64,000 nucleotides of DNA, taken from positions 106,086 through 170,085 of the forward strand of contig JAQYWR010000008.1 in the NCBI GenBank assembly GCA_029379225.1. The letters are read 5' to 3'. Shown one piece after another: positions 27,600 through 37,623 of the stretch. A program made the translations under genes and the position numbers. How positions within the stretch are numbered: position 1 is the first letter of the stretch; each line of letters begins with the position of its first letter. This stretch comes from Nostoc sp. S4. Lineage in GTDB: Bacteria; Cyanobacteriota; Cyanobacteriia; Cyanobacteriales; Nostocaceae. The notes under the pieces were generated by a model. It ran no database searches, was not told the origin of the DNA, and saw only the letters and a program-made list of their open reading frames with translations.

Positions 27600-27680
27600 T
27601 AGACCTGCCTTGAAAATACTGTTGAGAGCCAGTTGCTTGGCTGTTGCTAAACCGCAGGGCGCGCTGGCTCCTGGGAGCAA
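27600..27680. repeat. dispersed repeat fragment shared with 54.7 kb and 31.4 kb
   Basis: TAGACCTGCCTTGAAAATA (27600-27618) is the exact reverse complement of 54720-54738. The following GAGAGCCAGTTGCTT also appears at 31.39 kb and, without the last bases, at 54.29 kb. The rest of the gap to 27968 contains no recognised gene. Confidence 0.7.
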
Positions 27681-27968
27681 AAGTCCCCTAATACTCCACC
27701 TCCAGCCCCTAAGAGCCTGCTCTTGGACGTTGTTTGAAAAGTGCGTATCTCGACTTATGGCAACTTTGTAATTTTTCGTGCAACTAAAGTTCGTTTGGGA
27801 TTTTTTTGAGGCTGATGGTAACCACACAGGAGGTACGAGGAGTAGAGTAAAAAAGAGTTTTAGGATTTTTGCACAGATGCTCGAAGCAAAGGAATTTTGA
27901 AAAGGCAAATCTGGGTAGAGATTCTGGGATATCCTTAAATAAGTGAAAGATTTGCCAAAAAAGTAAGA
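27681..27968. other. spacer upstream of aspC
   Basis: GC-richer repeat-derived sequence at first, then an AG-rich stretch. The short frames on both strands here show no family features. It presumably carries the aspC promoter. Confidence 0.35.
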
Positions 27969-29135
27969 ATGAAGCTGGCAGCAAGAGTAAGTCAGGTAAC
28001 ACCTTCATTAACCTTAGCGATCGCAGCCAAGGCTAAGGCACTGAAGGCAGAGGGCATAGATGTTTGTAGTTTTAGCGCTGGCGAACCAGATTTTGATACC
28101 CCAGTGCATATCAAAGCCGCAGCAGCAAAAGCTTTGGATGAAGGCAAAACCAAGTACGGTGCAGCAGCCGGAGAACCAAAGTTAAGGGAAGCGATCGCCC
28201 GTAAGCTTAAAACTGATAACGGTCTTGATTATAAGTCAGAGAATGTCATCGTCACTAATGGCGGTAAGCATTCTCTGTACAATTTAATAGTGGCGTTAAT
28301 CGATCCAGGTGATGAGGTGATTATCCCTGCGCCCTACTGGTTAAGTTATCCAGAAATGGTAACCTTGGCTGGTGGAGTTTCGGTAATTGTCCGCACTGAT
28401 GCAACCACAGGCTATAAAATTACTCCCGAACAACTCCGTAAAGCCATCACGCCCAAGACAAAGTTATTTGTCCTCAACTCCCCATCTAATCCCACGGGGA
28501 TGGTTTACACGCCAGATGAAATTAAAGCTTTGGCAGAGGTAATAGTTGATGCAGATATCTTTGCTGTCTCTGATGAGATTTACGAAAAGATTCTCTACGA
28601 CGGTGCAGAACATATCAGCATCGGTTCTCTAGGAAAGGAAATTTTTCAGAGGACTTTAATCAGTAATGGGTTTGCTAAAGCTTACTCGATGACTGGGTGG
28701 AGACTTGGCTATTTAGCCGGGCCAGTGGAAATTATTAAAGCTACGAGTTCCATCCAAGGACATAGTACATCTAACGTCTGTACCTTTGCTCAATATGGAG
28801 CGATCGCGGCGCTAGAAAGTCCCCAAGACTGTGTTGAAGAAATGCGTCAAGCCTTCGCTAAACGCCGACAGGTAATGTTAGACAGACTCAACGCCATTCC
28901 CGGACTGAGTACTGCTAAACCAGATGGTGCTTTTTATCTGTTCCCTGATATCAGCAAAACTGGTCTGAAATCCTTAGAATTTTGCGACGCCTTACTAGAA
29001 GAACATCAAGTTGCAGTCATTCCCGGAATTGCTTTTGGTGCTGATGACAACATCCGTCTGTCCTACGCCACAGATTTGGCAACGATTGAAAAAGGGATGG
29101 ATAGGTTAGAGAAATTTGTCAAGTCGCGTATTTAG
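27969..29135 (+). CDS. aspC: aspartate aminotransferase (class I PLP aminotransferase)
   Basis: 388 aa. The fold-type I features are in order: [11 protein letters not shown] at the N terminus, [27 protein letters not shown], the substrate segment [11 protein letters not shown], and [11 protein letters not shown]. The PLP lysine is Lys237 in [20 protein letters not shown], with Arg of NIRLSYA near the C terminus. It transfers the amino group between aspartate and 2-oxoglutarate; the subfamily (I-gamma) may also act on prephenate. A Rho-independent terminator follows. Confidence 0.92.
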   Translation: MKLAARVSQVTPSLTLAIAAKAKALKAEGIDVCSFSAGEPDFDTPVHIKAAAAKALDEGKTKYGAAAGEPKLREAIARKLKTDNGLDYKSENVIVTNGGKHSLYNLIVALIDPGDEVIIPAPYWLSYPEMVTLAGGVSVIVRTDATTGYKITPEQLRKAITPKTKLFVLNSPSNPTGMVYTPDEIKALAEVIVDADIFAVSDEIYEKILYDGAEHISIGSLGKEIFQRTLISNGFAKAYSMTGWRLGYLAGPVEIIKATSSIQGHSTSNVCTFAQYGAIAALESPQDCVEEMRQAFAKRRQVMLDRLNAIPGLSTAKPDGAFYLFPDISKTGLKSLEFCDALLEEHQVAVIPGIAFGADDNIRLSYATDLATIEKGMDRLEKFVKSRI

Positions 29136-29165
29136 TCATTTGTCATTTGATTTAGTAATCATCAT

Positions 29166-29195
29166 GCCCTCTTCTAACAGGAGGGCTTTTCTTTT
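29166..29195 (+). terminator. Rho-independent terminator of aspC
   Basis: GCCCTC (29166-29171) pairs with GAGGGC (29181-29186) over a 9-nt loop and is followed by TTTTCTTTT. Confidence 0.85.
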
Positions 29196-29269
29196 ACAGC
29201 AGCATAAAGGACAAGTCTATTTGCTTGTCATGTTATTGGGCATATCCAGAAAGCTATACGCATATTGCC

Positions 29270-29425
29270 ATGCGGCAAGTCAGAAGGATAGATCTCATTT
29301 GGCAAGAAGAGAATATTGATATTTACGAAAGATTAAAACAGCAAGCAGTTAATTTGAACAAAGAAATCCCTCAGTTAATCAAGGAAATTATTGAACAAGA
29401 AATTAGACGAAATAGTGACAGCTAA
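29270..29425 (+). CDS. small hypothetical protein, possibly an antitoxin fragment
   Basis: A 51-aa frame from ATG 29270 (open further upstream). Residues such as IDLIWQEENIDIYERLKQQA and a charged amphipathic C terminus (KEIIEQEIRRN) are protein-like and could be a ribbon-helix-helix or antitoxin-type tail. No toxin gene is beside it. I do not recognise the family, and it may be a remnant. Confidence 0.35.
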   Translation: MRQVRRIDLIWQEENIDIYERLKQQAVNLNKEIPQLIKEIIEQEIRRNSDS

Positions 29426-29500
29426 GACTTTGTTGGAGCCAACTGTGGACTTTAAAATGCTACATGATGTTTTTTGATAAGTGATTAGGCAGATGTAATA

Positions 29501-30355
29501 TCATTTATGATTTCCACGTTCCCGCACCCCTATTTTTTTATAGAGTTTTTCACCTTTAATTATATCCTCATATTGCTGCTCATAGGGAGTGAATCTGATG
29601 GATTCTTGTTTTCCTAAGCCCAAGACACCAAAAGTACAAAGGCTATTATAAAACAGTTCATGAACGCGTTTTTGAAGTATTTGGTTAAAATATATCAGGA
29701 CATTACGGCAAAGGATAACATTAAACTCGTTAAAAGAACTGTCTGTTGCTAAATTATGCTGGGCAAAGACAATATTTTCTCTTAATGATGCTCGAAAAAT
29801 AGCATTGTCATAAGCTGCCGTATAGTATTCTGAAAAAGACTTTTTGCCACCCGCTTTGAGGTAAAGGTGGGTATATTCTTGCATTAATTTCAGCGAAAAA
29901 ATACCGCTTTTGGCATTTTGTAATACTTTCTCGTTAGTATCAGTAGCATATATACGACAACGGTGATAAAGTCCTTCTTCTTCCAGTAGAATTGCCATTG
30001 AGTAGACTTCTTCACCAGTAGAGCATCCAGCGTGCCAGATGCGAATAAATGGATAGGTTTGTAAGAACGGGATGACTTGACTTCTAAAAGTATTATAAAA
30101 GCTGGGGTCGCGATACATGGATGTGACATTTACAGTTAAAGCCAGCAAAAACCTTTCTAAATAGTTAGGGTTGTGGAGTAACTGCTCTTGCAAGGCAGAA
30201 ATATTAGTTAACCCCTCTGATTCTATAAAGCTCTGAATTCGGCGTTTTATTGAAGAAAGTGCGTAATTCCGAAAGTCGTAACCATAGTACTGATACATCC
30301 CTTCCAATAGTAAACGTATTTCGATGTCCTCCAAGCTAGGTTTAGTCAAAGTCAT
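29501..30355 (-). CDS. CheR-type protein glutamate methyltransferase
   Basis: 284 aa from ATG 30355; the frame opens 17 codons earlier but those lie in repeat sequence. The N-terminal CheR helices carry RRIQSFIESEG, and LALTVNVTSMYRDPSFYNTF matches the family's TxFFRD region with V/S replacements. The SAM motif is IRIWHAGCSTGEEVYSMAI, followed by IYATDTNEKVLQNAKSGIF and FNVILCRNVLIYF. It would methylate a chemoreceptor or similar sensor. No MCP or cheB is adjacent; the nearest signalling gene is the hybrid kinase at 31.5-35.1 kb on the same strand. Confidence 0.9.
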   Translation of the reverse strand: MTLTKPSLEDIEIRLLLEGMYQYYGYDFRNYALSSIKRRIQSFIESEGLTNISALQEQLLHNPNYLERFLLALTVNVTSMYRDPSFYNTFRSQVIPFLQTYPFIRIWHAGCSTGEEVYSMAILLEEEGLYHRCRIYATDTNEKVLQNAKSGIFSLKLMQEYTHLYLKAGGKKSFSEYYTAAYDNAIFRASLRENIVFAQHNLATDSSFNEFNVILCRNVLIYFNQILQKRVHELFYNSLCTFGVLGLGKQESIRFTPYEQQYEDIIKGEKLYKKIGVRERGNHK

Positions 30356-30377
30356 AATAATTAATAATTGATAATGA

Positions 30378-30430
30378 CGTTCGTTGGCTGAGCGTGTTGT
30401 AGCCAAGACTCGCTAACACTACGCTAGCGT
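30378..30430. repeat. REP-like repeat unit
   Basis: GTTGGCTGAGCGTGTTGTAG followed by CGCTAACACTACGCTAGCG has the GC-rich, GCTAGCG-containing look of Nostoc REP units. It overlaps only the rejected 5' extension of the cheR frame. Confidence 0.4.
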
Positions 30431-30615
30431 AATTCGTAATTATTACCTCATTTTATTAATAGGCTTGTTTAAATAATGCTTCTGCAATTTGGATCGTTTA
30501 TTATGATTAATATTTGAGGATTTTAGAGTTTTTATAACTCAAGTGAATCCTACACCGAAAAGAGCTTACTAGATCGATTAAATTTTAAATATGATAATGC
30601 TGCTGATTTTAGATT

Positions 30616-31140
30616 TCAGTTTAACCAAGTAGCTGTTACTCCTAAAACAGCGATCGCAGTTATCGAAATCCCAGTCAGCCATCTCACCTGGTAACGCAGA
30701 TTTTTTATCTCTTGATTGAGACTTTCTGTCTGGAGTGCAGAATATGGTTGAACTGGTGTAACTTCAATGGCTAATTCTTGGGGTTTAGCTGGGGGAGTTC
30801 CAAAAGTCACCTGGGAATGTAACCAATTAGCAATTAGTTGGGGACAGTTCTTTTTAAACCAATTGAAAGCCAAGATTCTAAAAACTGGTTTGGACATGCG
30901 GGCAATTAATTTCATCAACCTGTTTACAGGTTTTATGGGAAGCTTTTGGTTAATCAAGTTAACCGAGCCAACATCATACAGACAATCCAGAATTAATTTC
31001 ACAGTGGCTTCCTCACTGTTAATTAGGTTTTGCAGTAATAGCAGAACATCATGCATACGCTCTGCTTCAACATGTTTTTCTACCAATGTTTCTGGACGAA
31101 TTACTGATGTATTTAGGGAGTTTTTTCTTACTATTGTCAT
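30616..31140 (-). CDS. hypothetical protein with C-terminal membrane anchor
   Basis: 174 aa. The first 100 residues are helical and charged (VEKHVEAERMHDVLLLLQNLINSEEATVKLILDCLYDVGSVNLIN). A Pro-rich linker and a short heptad stretch (LNQEIKNLRYQV) precede a single C-terminal transmembrane helix (about 152-172). It would be tail-anchored, with the bulk in the cytoplasm. I recognise no domain. It sits alone between cheR and a repeat hairpin. Confidence 0.7.
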   Translation of the reverse strand: MTIVRKNSLNTSVIRPETLVEKHVEAERMHDVLLLLQNLINSEEATVKLILDCLYDVGSVNLINQKLPIKPVNRLMKLIARMSKPVFRILAFNWFKKNCPQLIANWLHSQVTFGTPPAKPQELAIEVTPVQPYSALQTESLNQEIKNLRYQVRWLTGISITAIAVLGVTATWLN

Positions 31141-31459
31141 ATTAGAAACATAACAGGTATGTTAATGTAAGTACACCTATCCACCGAGATAAAGATATAT
31201 TATCTAGAGAAATAACCGAAAAAGTTTCATGAAACAGAGATATTTGCTTGAAAGACAGAAGTTATATAGATTATTTTATGACTGAAATGAATTTCCTGTC
31301 ATTGATATTGTTTTGACTAAAGAATTGGGCATGGAAAGATGGAAAGAGGAGACAAAGAACATAATTCTTAACTCAACACTACACAGGAGCCAGTTGCTTA
31401 GCTGTCGGCAGAGCCGCAGCTAAGCAACTGGCTCTCAACAGTCATCAATCAACACTCCC
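31141..31459. other. spacer with one repeat hairpin
   Basis: The 319-bp gap holds the perfect hairpin at 31387-31434 near the end of the hybrid kinase gene and otherwise AT-rich sequence, including the promoter of the minus-strand gene upstream. Confidence 0.5.
31387..31434. repeat. perfect 18-bp inverted repeat
   Basis: GAGCCAGTTGCTTAGCTG pairs exactly with CAGCTAAGCAACTGGCTC around a 12-nt loop. The left arm recurs (GAGAGCCAGTTGC) at 27.6 and 54.3 kb, so it belongs to a dispersed family. It lies 26 bp past the kinase stop and may act as its terminator-like end. Confidence 0.8.
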
Positions 31460-34400
31460 TCACCGATACAGCCAGACCCGCAGCAATGAAAGCAGTTGTT
31501 CGGTATCTACAGGTTTGGTGATATAGTCAGAAGCTCCGGCTTCGATGCATTTTTCGCGATCGCCTGGCATGGCTTTGGCAGTTAAAGCAATGATTGGTAG
31601 CGAGCGAAATTCTGGTTGCTGGCGAATGGCGCGGGTGGTTTCGTAACCGTCCATTTCTGGCATCATGATATCCATCAAAACGATGTTGATATCGGGATTA
31701 GCTTGCAGCTTCTCAATGCCATCTCTACCATTTTCGGCAAACTCTACTACCATCTGATAGCTTTCTAAAAAGCTGGTAATAGCAAAGATATTTCGCAGGT
31801 CATCATCGACAATCAGAATTTTCCGATTTGCTAGCACTGGGTCAGTTTGATGTAGCTGTTCGAGAATTTGCCGCTTTGGTGATGGCAGATTTGCTTGGAC
31901 TCGATGCAAAAACAGCGCAGTCTCGTCTAACAACCGTTCTGGCGATCGCACATTTTTAATAATAATTGTCTCTGCTAGTCCCCGCAGTTGGGTTTCTTCT
32001 TGGCGGCTGAGTTCTTTACCGGTGTAAACAATAATTGGGAGTTTCATCAGCCTGGGTTCTAGCTTGATCTGCTCAATCAGTGCAAACCCGCTCATATCGG
32101 GCAGACCTAAATCCAGCACCATACAATCAAAGTGCTGCGATCGCAATATTTGCAGTGCTTCTTTTCCCGTACCCACGGCTGTACTCTGGACGTCGTTATT
32201 ACCAATCAGTTCGATAATACTTTGGGCTTGTATTAGGTCATCTTCTACTACTAAAAGATTTTTTACCTGACGCTCAATAAAGCCTTTAATCTCAGTCAAT
32301 ACTTGATTTAAAGCTTCTGGAGAAACGGGTTTTTGCAGATAAGTAATTGCTCCTAGCTTTAATCCGCGTTGCTGTCTCTCATCCACAGAAAGTATGTGTA
32401 CTGGGATGTGCCTGGTGTCTGGGTTATGCTTAAGGCGATCTAGCACTGTCCAACCATCCATCTCTGGCATGTGGATATCTAGCATAATCGCATTCGGCTG
32501 AAGCTGTTGTGCTAATGCCAGACCTTGTTTGCTTTGTAAGGAAACGATTCCTTTAAAGCCCTGCTGACGTGCCATGTCTAGTAAGATGCGGGCGAATTTA
32601 TCATCATCCTCGATAATCAATAAAACGCGATCGCCCGATTCAATTATTAATCGGTCATCTGGGATTTCGTTGGCAGTGGAAAGCACTTTCACTGCTGGAG
32701 AAATCTCCACAGAGGTGCTTCGGCTTTCAACTGGCGGCGCTTTTATGGTGGGGGGCGCTAACGTAGTGAGAACATTTGTAGCCGTTTGAGTCTTGCTCTC
32801 AGCTTCACTTTGTGGTATAATTTGCTTTCCTTCAAGCGGTAAGTAGAGAGTGAAAGTACTTCCCTGATTTGGTTGGCTGATTAGCTCAATTCTCCCCCCC
32901 AAAAGTTGAGCTAGTTCGCGACTAATGGACAAGCCCAAGCCAGTTCCGCCGTACTTGCGGCTAGTTGTGCCGTCTGCTTGCTGAAATGCCTCAAAAATAA
33001 TTTTCTGCTTCTCGACTGGAATGCCAAGTCCTGTATCGCTGATTACAAAAGCAATCAGCGGACTTTCGGCTGGGGGTGTTTGAGTTACCATGTTAATTTG
33101 TAACTTCACGCCTCCCCGTTCAGTAAACTTAAAGGCGTTAGCTAGGAGATTTTTTAGCACTTGTTGCAAGCGCTTGGAGTCAGTAGAAATGACTGGCGGT
33201 AATTTGTCGTCTAGTTCAATGGCAAAAGTGAGTTTTTGATTCTCGGCAACTTGACGGAAAGTTTGCTCTAAAGATGCAAGCAAATCTGCGAAGGCAAATT
33301 GCTCAATGTCTACTGACATAGTACCCGACTCAATTTTTGCCAAATCCAGAATGTCGTTGATTAATTCCAGCAAATCAGTCCCAGCAGAGTAGATTGTGCG
33401 GCTGTACTCTACCTGTTTGTCGGTTAAGTTCTTCAGAGAGTTATCTGATAGCAGTCTTGCTAAAATTAACAAGCTATTTAGCGGTGTCCGTAACTCGTGG
33501 GACATGTTCGCCAAAAATTCTGATTTATATTTGGAAGACAACGCCAGTTGCTCGGCTTTTTGTTGTAATGATTGTCTCGAACGCTCAATCTCTTGGTTTT
33601 TGCGGGCAACTTCCCGATTTTGAATTTCTAAAAGTTCTGCTTTTTCTTCTAGTTCTTCGTTGAGTTGCTGTAATTCTTCGTTAGATTGCTTGACAATGAA
33701 TTGTGATTCCTCCAATTCGTGGGCTTGTTCTTCTAAGAGTTGATTGCTTTGCTGTAATTCTTCTTGCTGACTTTGCAGTTCTTGTGTTAAAGCAACAGAC
33801 TCGGCAAGTAGTTGGTGAGTTTGCGCTTGTGAGGCGATGTTATTTAAAAACACACCCAAAGTTTCACTCAATTGCTCTAGAAATATCAGGTGCAACTCGT
33901 TAAAAGGCGCAAAAGATGCAAGTTCAATTACGGCATTTACCTGGTCTTCAAATTGTATAGGCAATACAATAATATTTAGCGGTGGAGCTTCTCCCAAACC
34001 GGAAGTGATGCGAATATAATCACTGGGAACTCCTGTTAAGAGGATTCTTTGTTTTTCTAAGGCGCATTGTCCCACCAATCCCTCGCCCAATCGAAATTGG
34101 TTTGCTAAGTTTTTGCGCTCTTTGTAAGCATAACTATTCAACAACTTCAGCACTGGCTCGTCGTTAATTGATTCCATCGCATAAAAAACGCCAGCAGATG
34201 CCCCAACTAGGGGAGCTAAGTTCGACAAGATGGTGCGAGACACAGTTTCTAGATTTCGCTGCCCTTGAAGCATTTGGGTAAATTCAGCCAAATTAGACTT
34301 GAGCCAGTTTTGCTCGTCATTTTTTTGAGTTGTGTATCGCAGATTCACAATCATCAGGTTGAAGGTTCGCTTGAGGACGCCAATTTCGTCCTGGCGATCG

Positions 34401-35107
34401 CTATTTGGTAAATTTACCGTTAAATCTCCATCTGCTACCTTTTGAGCTAAATCAGAAACTCGCTTGAGCGGTAATGAAATGTGTCTGGTAAGGATAATTG
34501 CAATTAAAACTAAGATCGCACCAAATAGAGGAATACTATAAACAGTGGTAGCGAGCGTTTGACTAGCAGCTAGCTGCGCCCTCTGGGAACGCTGCTTTAG
34601 AAGTATATTCTCCTCATTTCTCATCGCCTCGATAAGTTTGCGAATCTCAGTCATCAATTGCTTGCCTCTGTCTGTCAGAACAACCTTCTGGGCAGCTTCA
34701 AAATTTTGATTTTGGCGCAAATCGATAGTTTCTTTAAGTTCAGCCAGCTTTTGAGCAATTAGTGGCTGTAAAATATCAAGCCGATTCTGTTGGTTGGGAT
34801 TGTCTGCTGTTAACGTCTGAAGTTCATTAAGTTGTCGATCCACTACTTGAATCGCAGCATTATAAGGTTCTAAATAGCGCTGTTCTCCAGTAATTAGGTA
34901 GCCACGTTGCCCAGTCTCAGCATTTGTCAGTTGCAAGTTAAGAGCTTCAAGCCTACTTAATACATCGTAAGTATGGTTTTCTTGGCGGGAAGTTTCAATT
35001 AGCTTATTAGTACTTTGGTAAGAGATTAAACCAATCGTACTCAGAATTGCCAAGCTCAAGGCAAAACCTGCTCCAATTTTGGTTCCAATCTTCAAACGGT
35101 TCAACAT
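31460..35107 (-). CDS. hybrid histidine kinase (CHASE3-HAMP-GAF-HisKA-HATPase-REC3)
   Basis: 1215 aa. TM1 is at about residues 10-28, then a CHASE3 sensor (LTNAETGQRGYLITGEQRYLEPY), TM2 at about 187-207 and HAMP (VSDLAQKVADGDLTVNLP). A GAF domain follows (LGEGLVGQCALEKQRILL) and a long Glu-rich coiled coil (about 440-525). HisKA has His537 in NMSHELRTPLNS, and HATPase_c has LLANAFKFT, DTGLGIP and GGTGLGLSI. Three receiver domains contain LDIHMPEMDGW, LDLGLPDMSGF and MDIMMPEMDGYE. It probably relays phosphate internally. It has no paired regulator adjacent; the ligand is unknown. Confidence 0.93.
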   Translation of the reverse strand: MLNRLKIGTKIGAGFALSLAILSTIGLISYQSTNKLIETSRQENHTYDVLSRLEALNLQLTNAETGQRGYLITGEQRYLEPYNAAIQVVDRQLNELQTLTADNPNQQNRLDILQPLIAQKLAELKETIDLRQNQNFEAAQKVVLTDRGKQLMTEIRKLIEAMRNEENILLKQRSQRAQLAASQTLATTVYSIPLFGAILVLIAIILTRHISLPLKRVSDLAQKVADGDLTVNLPNSDRQDEIGVLKRTFNLMIVNLRYTTQKNDEQNWLKSNLAEFTQMLQGQRNLETVSRTILSNLAPLVGASAGVFYAMESINDEPVLKLLNSYAYKERKNLANQFRLGEGLVGQCALEKQRILLTGVPSDYIRITSGLGEAPPLNIIVLPIQFEDQVNAVIELASFAPFNELHLIFLEQLSETLGVFLNNIASQAQTHQLLAESVALTQELQSQQEELQQSNQLLEEQAHELEESQFIVKQSNEELQQLNEELEEKAELLEIQNREVARKNQEIERSRQSLQQKAEQLALSSKYKSEFLANMSHELRTPLNSLLILARLLSDNSLKNLTDKQVEYSRTIYSAGTDLLELINDILDLAKIESGTMSVDIEQFAFADLLASLEQTFRQVAENQKLTFAIELDDKLPPVISTDSKRLQQVLKNLLANAFKFTERGGVKLQINMVTQTPPAESPLIAFVISDTGLGIPVEKQKIIFEAFQQADGTTSRKYGGTGLGLSISRELAQLLGGRIELISQPNQGSTFTLYLPLEGKQIIPQSEAESKTQTATNVLTTLAPPTIKAPPVESRSTSVEISPAVKVLSTANEIPDDRLIIESGDRVLLIIEDDDKFARILLDMARQQGFKGIVSLQSKQGLALAQQLQPNAIMLDIHMPEMDGWTVLDRLKHNPDTRHIPVHILSVDERQQRGLKLGAITYLQKPVSPEALNQVLTEIKGFIERQVKNLLVVEDDLIQAQSIIELIGNNDVQSTAVGTGKEALQILRSQHFDCMVLDLGLPDMSGFALIEQIKLEPRLMKLPIIVYTGKELSRQEETQLRGLAETIIIKNVRSPERLLDETALFLHRVQANLPSPKRQILEQLHQTDPVLANRKILIVDDDLRNIFAITSFLESYQMVVEFAENGRDGIEKLQANPDINIVLMDIMMPEMDGYETTRAIRQQPEFRSLPIIALTAKAMPGDREKCIEAGASDYITKPVDTEQLLSLLRVWLYR

Positions 35108-35395
35108 TATTCCAGACAGTTAATTTAAATTTTTTGTGTTGCTGTTGTAAGTAATTTGATAAACTTTCGGCTATACAAATATAGAATATTGCCTTGAAGT
35201 TAAATTATGTTTTTTACTATAAAGTATCATAAATATTTTTTAGATAAAATTTAATATTCAACTGAATAAATAGTATAACTTATTTCCAAAGAGGCAACCA
35301 TCTCCTTTTATAATTAAATCTTCCGGTAGATAATTAGATTACTAATCTTAGAGTATAAACTTAATATCTAATTTAAATCCTAAAGGCTAGTTTTC

Positions 35396-35614
35396 ATGAG
35401 TGCAGTAATCGATCTAGCAAAACCCAAATTCTACAAAGGACAACAAGTAGAATTTATTGGTGGATTAGGAAGCATAATTGAATGCTCTTGTAATTGTGGA
35501 CATTGTTCGTATCTTGTAGAAATGGAAATGGGCGAACAACCAGAAATGGGTAGGATTGGTTATGAAACTACTATTTTATTATTTGAAACAGATATTATTT
35601 CACTTCAACAATAG
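35396..35614 (+). CDS. small Cys/His-containing cyanobacterial protein
   Basis: 72 aa starting at ATG 35396. After a KFYKGQQVEFIGGLGSI segment resembling an SH3-like strand, a Cys/His cluster ECSCNCGHCSYLVEMEMG could bind a metal. No family name comes to mind. It is followed by a strong hairpin that ends its transcript and faces the stress-protein gene on the other strand. Confidence 0.6.
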   Translation: MSAVIDLAKPKFYKGQQVEFIGGLGSIIECSCNCGHCSYLVEMEMGEQPEMGRIGYETTILLFETDIISLQQ

Positions 35615-35664
35615 GCTCTGGCAGCTGATAATTTCCAGCTTTGAGCGTCATTTTATTAATTCAT

Positions 35665-35697
35665 AGCTCCCCGATTTCTATGAGAAATTGGGGAGCT
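35665..35697. terminator. strong hairpin between convergent genes
   Basis: AGCTCCCCGATTTCT pairs with AGAAATTGGGGAGCT (one G-T pair). There is no long T-tract. It sits between the plus gene ending at 35614 and the minus gene ending at 35799. Confidence 0.6.
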
Positions 35698-35798
35698 ACA
35701 TATCATACTTGATATTTAGTTAAAATTTACTAAGTTGCAGTGAAAAATAGTATATATGAACAAAGAATATGAGGAAATAATAATCCCCTTAATCTCAC

Positions 35799-36683
35799 TC
35801 ATCTTGCCCATTGAATTGCACTTGGTACTATCTGACGATCGCTCTTAGTTACATTGACTGGGGGTTGATTATATATCCGAAAATTTTGAATATTGTTACT
35901 CTCTAAAATAGCTCTTGCACCAGCCATATAAATATCAGTAGCATTTAGAAAAACAATGAAATTGCCAACCTTCAGTTGATTTTCATAATAATTAGCTAAA
36001 TCTTCAGCAACTCCTAAAGAATTATAGTTATCTTTAGTAATTACTGAAACTTGACTCATAGGAAAGCCAGCTTTCTTAAGTTCCGTAAGTGCTGTTTCTA
36101 CATCTTGATGATGAGAAAAAACACCAAGTCCATGTTTATAACGACTTTTAGGAGACAAATATGGTTGATAAATACCGCAGTTTTGAATGCTATAGCGATT
36201 AAAAATCTTCTTAGCAAAATGAATCTCAATTTCTATACCAGTTATTATTACCAAATAGTAACCTCTGAAGACTAAATCGCTATAAACTTCTGCTCGATCT
36301 TGGGGAATTCCTAAACCTAGCAACGCACCAGCCAAACTACCTGCCGCTACACCGATCGCACCACCTGCTATAGTGGTAGCGATCGTTGTTGCTTCTGCTC
36401 CGGCTACCATGATTGAACCTATACCAGGAATTGCTAACATACCTATATTTGTCGATGAGTTAGCAAAACCACCTAAAATATTACAGGTAGAATCCTGAAG
36501 TATATTGCTAGCATCGTCTTTAACTTCAATACCAGCAATATCACTTTTTTCTTCCACCTTCCGTGCAATTACAGAAACTTTGTGCATTGGAAAGTCTACA
36601 GCTTTTAGTTCCTGGAATGCCAATTGTGCATCTGAATACTTAGCGAAAACTCCTATAAATTTTCGCTCTTTTTCTGATGTCAT
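35799..36683 (-). CDS. YflT/general-stress-protein-like repeat protein
   Basis: 294 aa with two copies of a ferredoxin-like unit. The first is IGVFAKYSDAQLAFQELKAVDFPMHKVSVIARK and the second GVFSHHQDVETALTELKKAGFPMSQVSVITKD. Between them lies a Gly/Ala-rich hydrophobic stretch (about 75-125) that could be a glycine-zipper membrane hairpin. The unit resembles the heat-induced general stress protein YflT/17M family. The gene is followed on the same strand by a GlsB-like membrane protein, suggesting a stress operon. Function is inferred only. Confidence 0.75.
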   Translation of the reverse strand: MTSEKERKFIGVFAKYSDAQLAFQELKAVDFPMHKVSVIARKVEEKSDIAGIEVKDDASNILQDSTCNILGGFANSSTNIGMLAIPGIGSIMVAGAEATTIATTIAGGAIGVAAGSLAGALLGLGIPQDRAEVYSDLVFRGYYLVIITGIEIEIHFAKKIFNRYSIQNCGIYQPYLSPKSRYKHGLGVFSHHQDVETALTELKKAGFPMSQVSVITKDNYNSLGVAEDLANYYENQLKVGNFIVFLNATDIYMAGARAILESNNIQNFRIYNQPPVNVTKSDRQIVPSAIQWAR

Positions 36684-36742
36684 TATTACCCGCTTATTCC
36701 GACTTCAAATGATTCCCAAATTTTTTAATTAATCTGAGGTAA

Positions 36743-37021
36743 TTACACAGCACTACGAGTTAGTAAACCCCAAAGGAAAATTAATAGCATTGCACCAAGA
36801 ACAGCAAATAAGATGCTTCCAAGTGATAAGGCCCCTACGGATGCAGCTGCTGCTGAACTACTTCCTAACAAAGTTTGACCTAAATACCCACCAACTACAG
36901 CTCCGAGAATTCCTAATACAATTGTTGAAAGAATACCGCCACCTTGGGTTCCCGGATAAAAGAATTTAGCTAAAGCGCCTGCAATTAAGCCTAAAACTAA
37001 CCAAGCTATGATGTTACCCAT
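36743..37021 (-). CDS. GlsB/YeaQ/YmgE family stress membrane protein
   Basis: 92 aa, nearly all hydrophobic. MGNIIAWLVLGLIAGALAKFFYPGTQGGG is the family's first helix and turn. ILSTIVLGILGAVVGGYLG and a third helix near the C terminus follow. It is an inner-membrane stress protein of unknown function. The typical C-terminal part is a little longer than in the shortest homologues. GGAGAG precedes the ATG. It is the first gene of the minus-strand pair with the YflT-like gene. Confidence 0.9.
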   Translation of the reverse strand: MGNIIAWLVLGLIAGALAKFFYPGTQGGGILSTIVLGILGAVVGGYLGQTLLGSSSAAAASVGALSLGSILFAVLGAMLLIFLWGLLTRSAV

Positions 37022-37623
37022 GATGTCTCTCCTCTGTTCAATAAAATGCTACTTATTTGCTTTTGACTACTCTTAGATTAAATTTTTTGGCAAAATTTCC
37101 GATCTACCTAGAGAACTAATATCAAAAATCTTCAGATATTATTTGATGCTTATAAAGTCATCTTTGAGGATGAATGTACGGAATAATCGAGACTTGGGAA
37201 ATAAAACAGGTTGAAAGCTGGTTTTGAGACTTGAAATTTATACTTAATCCAGCTAGGAAAATTTGTAACAGTAATTCAACTCTAGTATTTAGCAATCTTA
37301 TTTTCTTTGCTTCAATTTACGAGGCTCAGCTCTTTGACTTATCTGATAAGTCGGAGATAAAAATGCTATTACTAATCTAAAATGCTCTAATTTCATCTCC
37401 AGATAGAAGAATCAAATCATTCTTTTCTCTCTTTTGGATATTAGTTAGATTCTATTAGAGGAATTTACTTGATAAACAACTACATAGAATGGATAAAAAT
37501 ATTTTTCAAAAAAACATCTGAAGATAGAAGACTTTATCAATATCGCGAAGTAATTTGAATATATTGCAATCCAAATTTGGCAAGCAATAAAAAATAAATA
37601 GTTAACTAATTTAGGAGCAAATT
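37022..37623. other. 602-bp divergent regulatory spacer of the stress genes
   Basis: Lies between the GlsB-like gene (minus) and csbD (plus). It contains the short palindrome GACTTATC-T-GATAAGTC at 37336-37352. TAGGAG about 7 nt before the csbD ATG is the ribosome binding site. No gene was recognised. Confidence 0.5.
37336..37352. promoter_or_regulatory. perfect 8-bp palindrome, possible operator
   Basis: GACTTATC and GATAAGTC are separated by one base, in the middle of the divergent spacer between two stress-related genes. The dyad size suits a dimeric regulator; there is no T-tract. The regulator is unknown. Confidence 0.35.
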
